A program made the position numbers and the translations under genes. Source: Podaxis mareebaensis (Eukaryota > Basidiomycota > Agaricomycetes > Agaricales > Agaricaceae). Taken from it: a DNA stretch of 64,000 bases. A model generated the notes under the pieces. It did not search any database, was not told the DNA's origin, and saw nothing but the letters and a program-made list of their open reading frames with translations. The stretch covers positions 124,001-188,000 of the forward strand of contig JAEUWP010000103.1 of assembly GCA_018524725.1 (NCBI GenBank). The letters run 5' to 3'. Positions 57,280-64,000 of the stretch are shown piece by piece. Within the stretch, counting starts at the first letter, position 1. Every line of letters starts with the position of its first letter.

Positions 57280-59305
57280 AGAAGATAATAAAACCTTGCC
57301 CAAGCGATTCGCAAGAATGTGGCGTCGATAATACTCAAAACCCGATTTCCGAATCCGCGAAACTGTCTACTCTGTCTGGGACCCGAGCCAACCGAGTGTC
57401 CAAAGATATAGAGAGGGGGAGCTGATAACGGTATGCGATGCGCAGCAGTCGAGGACCAGCCAACAAACGAACAATAATAACCTCGAAGTAAGCCCCTGCG
57501 CTGTCGGAAGCACAGGATTTAGGGAGGTTGATTGCAGGTGGATGGCGGATAGGGGGTGTGCAGTGACTAGTAGATGTATACGCAGCCGGTCGAAGGGGGT
57601 GGATTTATATATGGCACGAAGTTATCTCCCAACAAAACGAGGTTTTTCGAATCTCGAATCTCGCAGCGATACCCTGATTCTATCTTAAAGTTGACGAACA
57701 ACCTGACGCTGATGCTGATGGCTGATGACGGGGAGGGCGATGGGTGACGGTGAAGTTGGTGTGCTGGTGCCTCGTGTGTTCCTGCCAGACCCATTGTACT
57801 TTTGAAACCGCGGAAAGCCGGCTAAGCTGATCAGGGGTGATTCACACATGAGTATAGAGTATTAGTGTAAGTGAATGCGGCATGAGGCTACACGGATGTG
57901 CTTCCGGTTGTATGTAAAATAAGGGCGGAGGACTTGGGTCTGGCTTCATGGGGATAGTGCAGCTGACAAAGTTGGTAAATTGTCTTTTTGAGTCACTTGG
58001 TGCCTCAAGGAAGAGCGTCCGATGACGGCCATTTGGGGAGTTAATCAAGTCCTTCAAGTTCACGATGTTGATGTGTGGTTGAATTGGTCTGATGATCGAC
58101 TGAATCAACGGTGGGCTTAGCCCCCGCTTGGCGTATCAACCATTTCAAGCTGAAAACCCCCCGTCCCCGCCGAACCACGCCAATGCCTCACACTAACCGC
58201 CGGCCAGCCGCCTCCCCGCAAAACGACCACCTTTTTATAACATACACTGATATTACATGAGCATGGACGTGTGGCACGGTGCGTGGCTCCCATCCTGCGA
58301 GCATAAATAGCCTTGATGAGAATGTTGTGACTAAGATTAGATCTGCCGTCCTGCGCGCTGGAAATATAATCACAAGTTCTTCCTGATTTCTTACTCAGTG
58401 TCTCACCATGCATCAGGTCTCCGAGTCATCCAATCATAGTCGAACCCTCCGCCAATTACATCTTCGAGCACGAGCGCATGAGTGGCAACCGTCATGTCTT
58501 GGCCCATCCCCTTTTAGCTCCAGAAAGAAAATAGGGGTATGAATCAACCGCCACTACTGAAACAACAAAAATTCTCCACTGTCGGCATTGGAAAGCCGAA
58601 CAGAATGTGTTAAGGCGCAGTCGTTGGTTACGACAATGCTGGATCATCATAGGCTATCGGCTCAGGGTCCAATTACATAACGTTTAAGAATAATGTTGTT
58701 GCTGGCGTCTAGGCGATTCACTGCCCAGTCATTGACAACCTTAGTCTGGCTTTTCTTCTAAACGTTTATGACAAGTAGCCTGCTTGGTGTCTGAGTTTTC
58801 TCTCCGACTGTCGAGTAACTGGGAGTCAACTTTCATCAGCCACATAGGAAAGTCCTCGAAAAGTGGACGAAAAATGTTCAGGTGTTCCACTGTCTTAGAT
58901 CCGAAAACGAGAGAAAAATTCGCGAAGAAGAAGCAATGGCTGCTTAACCGTGCTCAGTTCCCATTATAATTCCCAATCACATATCTATATCAACTCCCAG
59001 ATACCACTAAATGGCTCTTTTTGAATTACCTTGGATCATACGATCTGATTGTCGCTAGCACAGGCCAACGATGCACTCATCATCCAATCGCGCACCCCAA
59101 CAACCCCTGCAGTAGAAAAGAACGCTACTCTCAGAACTTATGGATCCCGGATGATACTGGCACTACCAACTCCCACTTTGCAGGCCTAGGCTTGAATTTG
59201 AAGTTTCTCCTTCGTTTCTTCTCCTTGGCCGGTCCATTTCCTTCCCTCTCATTACATCCTCCTTTTTGCCCTTTTTATCTCTTTGTTGCCCTTGGCATTT
59301 TCTCG
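57280..59305. other. Divergent intergenic, MFS2 to 7TM gene D
   Basis: About 2 kb. Minus-strand frames at 57842-58413 and the plus frame at 58784-58969 have no recognisable protein features. The 250 bases before the 7TM ATG at 59306 are pyrimidine-rich. Confidence 0.4.
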
Positions 59306-60903
59306 ATGACCAACGGTGACCTCCAACCTAACTGGCATAACATCCTAATTGCATACAACGTCCTCACAAGCTTCTCTATCCTCCTCGTAGTTCTAGTTCT
59401 CCTTCCTCCTTTGCTCTCTAAACGCGTGCACCGCAGAAGCCCATGGTATAGTCATATGCTTTCGTGGCTCGTCGTGGCTGTCACATTGCTCTTGATGATC
59501 GGGCATCAACGAGATGCTCAACCACCTCCTGGATTATGCTTCGTGCAGAGTGCATTGTTGTATGCTACGCCGCCTTTGTACGCATTCTATTTGCTCTCCG
59601 TCTCTGTTTATGACCTCCGTTGATGAATACTGGGCCTTGGCCTTGGTGGTTTATAGGACTGCGTTTTCCATGGTTTGCTACCTCCTGGACGTGCGTTCTG
59701 TTTCAAAAGGTTTTATGGGCGTGGCGTTGTTGCTCACCGTGCCCCTCTGCTTAGATCAATTTAGCACTAAGTGCTCTTTTGAACAAGAGGACGCGGGAAA
59801 GGAAGCTCGGGACGTCCATCATCGTGAGGCATATTCACTACGCTACCAATGTATGATATATCAAGCCTCTTTCTCGTCTAGCTTGCATTGTTCCCATGGG
59901 TTGTCTTCTTGGCGATCATCGTTGAGGTATCCATTGTACGCCATCCACCCAACCTCCCAATTCAACTCAACTTAATAAATCACCACTTGAATCAGGTATT
60001 CTCACTAGCGAGAAAATCCTTCCACCCAAGCGGTAATCCCAACCTCCACCTCTTTTGTCACTACAACAGCCGCATAACGTGAGTAAGCCCGTTTCGCCAA
60101 CGTACTGATAGTAATACCATCGCAGAAACATCATCAGCACCATTTTGTCCAGTATAGCCGCTCTGATTCTGATCGTGGTTAAAGGTGAGTACACGGGCGA
60201 ACGCATACAATCGTCGTGGTGATTGAGACCCAAATTAAACACCCCTCTGATTGATATTGTGGTGTGTGCATGTACATGATGTTGCGTAGGATGGACGATC
60301 ATTCTCTTAATACGCAAGTTCAAGTCGTATGAATGGTCAAGCCACAAAATCTCGCAGATGGTCTTGTCTGCATTCATCCGGACTGCGATATTCACTGGAG
60401 TCGCACTCGTTGGCACCTAGTCCGTCTTCTCTGTGTGCTCTGATGTGATATGCATCTGACACCAAGGTGACCACGGTGTAGCATTGGCGGTATATCCTGT
60501 ACAATCAAGAATCATGATGCAGCCTGGAGTCTGGTGTGGCCGCTCTGTAAGTTCTAGAATCCTCCGCCTAAAGCCACCGTGGCTCAGGACGGCTGACTCG
60601 TGTTGTTCTCCCCTAGTACCTAGTATTGCTGCCATTGTGTATGGCATCCATGAGGTACGGAACTGGCTTCTAGACCCTCCTTCTCTTTCTATTGCAAGCC
60701 AATCGTTGACGAAATTGCGGATCGCATATAGGATGTGATCCAGTGCGTTATGTTCTGGAAAAAGGCACCAGATCTTGCAGAGGAGGAGAAAACCCTACCG
60801 GGTGATGACAAGGAAACCACGTTCGTTGACATACAAGCCAAATACGACACCCCAAGAGGAGCGCCAGATTTCAGAAAGTCTGAAGCTTCAACACAATTCT
60901 AGG
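59306..60903 (+). CDS. Seven-transmembrane receptor-like protein D
   Basis: Same family as the three genes at 22-29 kb. ATG 59306 (MTNGDLQPNWHNILIAYNVL) is preferred over the upstream in-frame ATG at 59021, because it aligns with the family start. Exons give FSILLVVLVLLPPLLSKRV, RSPWYSHMLSWLVVAVTLLL, GLCFVQSALLYATPPL, TAFSMVCYLLD, LALFPWVVFLAIIVEVSI, NPNLHLFCHYNSRI, IISTILSSIAALILIVVK, GWTIILLIRKFKSYEWSSHK, MVLSAFIRTAIFTGVALVG, WSLVWPLLPSIAAIVYGIHE and DVIQCVMFWKKAPDLAEEEK. The short acidic tail ends EASTQF at 60903. About nine introns; one near 60420-60510 is uncertain. Distinct from the tandem trio, with a shorter tail and GIHED in place of FGTQKD. Confidence 0.78.
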
Positions 60904-61123
60904 CAACATGCGCTCGAATTGCGGCGCAACTCCCCTCATTCATTTCAAGCTATTTATAGATTTCACGCCTCGACTTCGAGCGCCAGCCATGCGATTCTAC
61001 CCCTTCACGCATCTGTATGGTTATCAATCAAGCCGCGCTGAGCGTTGTATTGCATACATATATACAATTTTAAGGAATCTACGAGTGTGTGACTTGATCC
61101 ACCTCAAGGCAGTGTTTCTACCT

Positions 61124-62821
61124 CTACAGGAAGGGTTTGAGGGCCTCCGGGAGGATGCGAGAGATAGAAGCACCATTGGGAGGTTCAATGGATTGGAAGT
61201 ACTGGAAAAAAGAAAAGTCAAATTCAGCCTTCACGTACAGTCTCGGTCAGCGAGATAACTCACGTCGCCCCACCAGGGACCAGCGGCCCACCAAGTGACA
61301 CCGATCCAGACACCACCAGCAGTCTGCAAAGTGCAGAGTGCGCTCTTAACGGCGTCAATGCAGACCTGGTTCGAACCGGTACCGATTTCACCCAAGAAGC
61401 CCTTCTTCTTGTTGTCCTTGAGCCATTGTGTGGCAGCCTGGACACGCTCGGCACCGATGGTCGAGGAGACGCACTGGTCGGAGGTACCAGAGCCATCAGA
61501 GTCGAGGTATTGATGCATCTCGATGGCGACGTTGTTGTTGGGGTCGCTGAGGGGGGCAAAGGCGGCGGCGTTACCAGAGGAAACCCATGTCCAGGCACCA
61601 GTCCAGGCTAGTTGTTGTATGTTAGTGGCGAATTTTTGATGGCGAGGGGTCAGGGAGGTCACTTACAGGTACCCTCGACGAGGATGAGTTGAGTAGCACC
61701 GGTGGTACGGATAGAGTTGACAGCAGCTTGCATCTGTCAACAGAATGAGAAACTGCGTTTGCCGTATAGATGTAGACCTACAGCCTGGTAGACGACACCA
61801 GCGTCGATGCCGTTAGGTTCGTTCATGAGATCAAAGATAACGCGACTATTGGACTTGAATTCGTTGGCGAGGTTCTTCCAGACTGGAGAGCCGGTTCAGT
61901 AAATGCTAAGTCCCGGGGGCACCACATTGGGACTCACAAGTAGCAAAGCTAGAGAACTAAAGTTAGAGAGTCTTTGATACTTTTTGTCTGGTATGAGAAC
62001 TCACTCGTTATTGTTGGAGATGACGGCACCGTTGTACCTCATGTAGTTGTGGGGCTCGATGATAGCATAGGCGCCCTTGCCGGTGATATAGTTAACAATC
62101 TACGGGAGAGGAACTCCCAAGTTAGACTTGTTTCATGATCACCCGGGGCACCAGGTTGAACTTACGGTCTTCAAGCCACTGAGGTAGGTGGAATCGAAAG
62201 AACCAGTGATGCCACCAGAAGGAGGGTTAAGGCGCTCCAACTTAAAGGGAACGCGGAAGGTGTTGAAGCCCTGGTTGACAAAGTAGTCAATGGAGGTGGG
62301 GCTGGGCCAGGTATAGTCTTTGCCAAGTTGACCCTATATAAAATGCGCTCAGAAACTGATGTGACTTATTCGGCGGAAAAAGATCTTACAGGAATAACGT
62401 TTTCGCCAAATTCAGCCCCAGATTCGTTGACACCAAAGTAGGTGAACTTGGTCCTAGCAGCACCGCCGCAAAGGCTGGATCCTCCGGTAGGAGCAGTGGT
62501 GGTTGTGGTGGGGGTGGGGTTGGTAGTGCTGCCAGTTCCGGGCAAGCACTGGGAGTACCCTGCCATGCAAAGTTAGCATGCCTCGCATCACGACAGTCTT
62601 CAAGCAAACTTACACTCGTTTAGTACGGTGCAAACAGCGCCAGAAACACACTGGGTGTCACCACTCCAGCCGTTACCCTAAATATGGTGTTAAACGCGTT
62701 TGAAATATAACGTTTAAAGACCGGGACATACACCACACTGGGCATAGAGGGGCTGAGCAGCGTGAACGGAGGAGATGAAGAATGCCGCGGTAGCGACCAA
62801 AGAAGTGAAGGTAGACTTCAT
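61124..62821 (-). CDS. Secreted endo-beta-1,4-glucanase, GH5 with N-terminal CBM1
   Basis: Cleaves internal bonds of cellulose outside the cell. Signal peptide MKSTFTSLVATAAFFISSVH, then a CBM1 cellulose-binding module (AQPLYAQCG, NGWSGDTQCVSGAVC, YSQCLPG), a Thr/Pro linker, and a GH5 (subfamily 5-like) catalytic domain: TKFTYFGVNESGAEFGENVI, DYTWPSPTSIDYFVNQGFNT, FRVPFKLERL, IIEPHNYMRYNG, VIFDLMNEPNG (acid/base Glu in NEP), LILVEGTAWTGAWTWVSSGN, NNVAIEMHQYLDSDGSGTSD, KGFLGEIGTGSN (nucleophile Glu) and VTWWAAGPWWGD spliced to YFQSIEPPNGASISRILPEA, stop at 61124. Six or more introns; all catalytic residues present. About 390 residues, a normal length. Confidence 0.95.
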
Positions 62822-63536
62822 TTCGCAATGTGTCTGGACAGTCCATTCCCCACTCGATCGACCTTTTAAATGTCAATGCAAGTGTTGCCTCTAGTCCGTT
62901 GAATTCCCGAACATATCCCAATACGACATCACATGAGTTTTCGTTTCCTTCTCGCCTATCCTCGGAAAGTGGGACCATCAATAAGTCATGGATCCAGAAG
63001 GCTGAAGCGTAATAGAGGTTCTCGGAAATGTCATTGTCGCGCTACACTGGTGTATCGGAAAGGAGCTGTGATGAGTTGTCAGCAGTTGTTGCCCTTGGTT
63101 TATCCAAGGGGTTCCAAGAGGTTGGTTCAGAGTCTGAACTCGGCCCTTGCGCCGTAGTCAACGTGCAAGGGTAATTGTATCCATGGAATGTCGTCACCCG
63201 CGAACGACCCGAACTAAGAGAGAAGATGTTGGAAGAATGAGCGAAAACAAGAAGCGCCGATGTCCGAGATTTTTCCTTCGTTGCAATGTCACATGCTGAA
63301 GTGACGACTGCTATAATTTCCTTTCCTCGTCTTTATCAGGGTCCTGATTTCTGCAACTTTCGCGGGCTTTCGCGCAGCAATTAATTCAACATGTGGGTGG
63401 ATTTACCAAAGCTGATGACGACGGACTTTACGGATCTTGGAATACCCAATTACACGCGTATCTTATAGCACATGTTATTCCATCCAAAAAGCTCCCGAGA
63501 TAATCTACAAAGTGTAAAGAACATTGGGCAACTCTT
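62822..63536. other. Intergenic, endoglucanase promoter
   Basis: About 700 bases between the endoglucanase ATG and the SARAF stop. No coding frame of note and no clear TATA box recognised. Confidence 0.4.
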
Positions 63537-64000
63537 TCACCTTACATTCGAGCCTCCTATTCCGGTACTTCTTCTCATGCTCCCAAGATTCGATGGCCCT
63601 TCACCACGGTCGTCATCAGCTCGCGTTGGTCGTCTGGTAGGGAAACCACCTCCAAACATCGGTCCAGGTGCACTCTGTGGAGGAATTTGGTTCCATTGGT
63701 TCCAATACGGTCTTGGTTCAGCCTGACTCTGCCTGTTCCAGAAGTGGCTCGCGAGCCCTCCCACAGCAGCACCTGTCCAAAAGCCAGGTCTCCATCCTTC
63801 AGGGTTCGAGCCGCCCGGTAAATTCTTGCTGTAGGGTGGCGGAGGACTGGACCAATCGTCGCCACGGTGGTCTCCTGGGAACCATCCCCCGCCCCCGCCT
63901 CCGCCACCACCTCCTCCGGGTCGGGGTCCTGATCCCCGGCGAACGGTTCCGCTGTCTCGGCGCAGGCATGACATGATCATGCTGTAGAGAATGAGGGCGA
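63537..64000 (-). CDS. SARAF-like store-operated calcium entry regulator (partial, 5' end off right edge)
   Basis: The C-terminal part of a SARAF (TMEM66) homologue, an ER membrane protein that regulates store-operated Ca2+ entry in animals. The minus-strand frame is open to the window edge and reads ALILYSMIMSCLRRDSG (end of the transmembrane helix), a Gly-rich segment (PRPGGGGGGGGGGGWFPG), WSSPPPPYSKNLPGG, WRPGFWTGAAVGGLASHFWN and a disordered Pro/Arg tail, ending GIGGSNVR with a stop at 63537-63539. PPPPYSK followed by GFWTG-x-x-x-G is the conserved tail layout of the family. The luminal part lies beyond base 64000. Function in fungi is not established. Confidence 0.83.
   Translation of the reverse strand, partial: ALILYSMIMSCLRRDSGTVRRGSGPRPGGGGGGGGGGGWFPGDHRGDDWSSPPPPYSKNLPGGSNPEGWRPGFWTGAAVGGLASHFWNRQSQAEPRPYWNQWNQIPPQSAPGPMFGGGFPTRRPTRADDDRGEGPSNLGSMRRSTGIGGSNVR

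Noticed and set aside
1..64000. CRISPR arrays, rRNA or tRNA genes
   Set aside because: No regularly spaced direct repeats, no rRNA-like conserved blocks and no convincing tRNA arms were seen; CRISPR is not expected in a fungal nuclear genome.

Overview
The window is nuclear DNA of a filamentous, mushroom-forming basidiomycete (Agaricomycetes, probably Agaricales). The evidence is gene structure (nearly every gene is cut by many 45-60 bp GT-AG introns), dense spacing on both strands, and gene content: a GH5 endoglucanase with an N-terminal CBM1, a basidiomycete-type 7TM receptor-like family, a Rom2-type RhoGEF, Mediator subunit 19 and a SARAF homologue. Product calls come from reading translated exons by eye; exon borders are inferred from splice signals and protein continuity.

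Layout. 1-13 kb: uridine kinase (3' end off the left edge), a secreted beta-propeller protein, a RhoGEF, a small Cys-rich protein and a vacuolar Ca2+/H+ exchanger. 13-21 kb: an Srs2/UvrD-type DNA helicase divergent from the exchanger, an HSP20-like protein and an uncharacterised basic protein. 22-29 kb: three tandem 7TM genes. 29-36 kb: an MFS transporter divergent from a large I-BAR/IMD (Ivy1-like) scaffold gene. 36-49 kb: a cluster of five related AIG1/GIMAP-like GTPase genes (three on minus, then two on plus), with a decayed pogo-type transposon, a probable sixth GTPase relic and a duplicated fragment of the IMD gene. 49-64 kb: mostly non-coding DNA, then Med19, a second MFS transporter, a fourth 7TM gene, the endoglucanase and the 3' part of a SARAF gene running off the right edge.

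Most interesting signal. The GTPase cluster looks like a locally expanding, fast-evolving family. All five genes carry the P-loop on a separate exon of exactly 34 bp with the same intron phases. The first two copies arose with a segmental duplication that also carried the 3' end of the neighbouring IMD gene, and a transposon sits beside a GTPase remnant. Two housekeeping genes also carry unusual microexons: 20 nt holding the uridine kinase P-loop, and 8 nt inside the exchanger signature. The remaining genes are ordinary housekeeping, transport, signalling and plant-cell-wall-degrading functions with no evident shared pathway.
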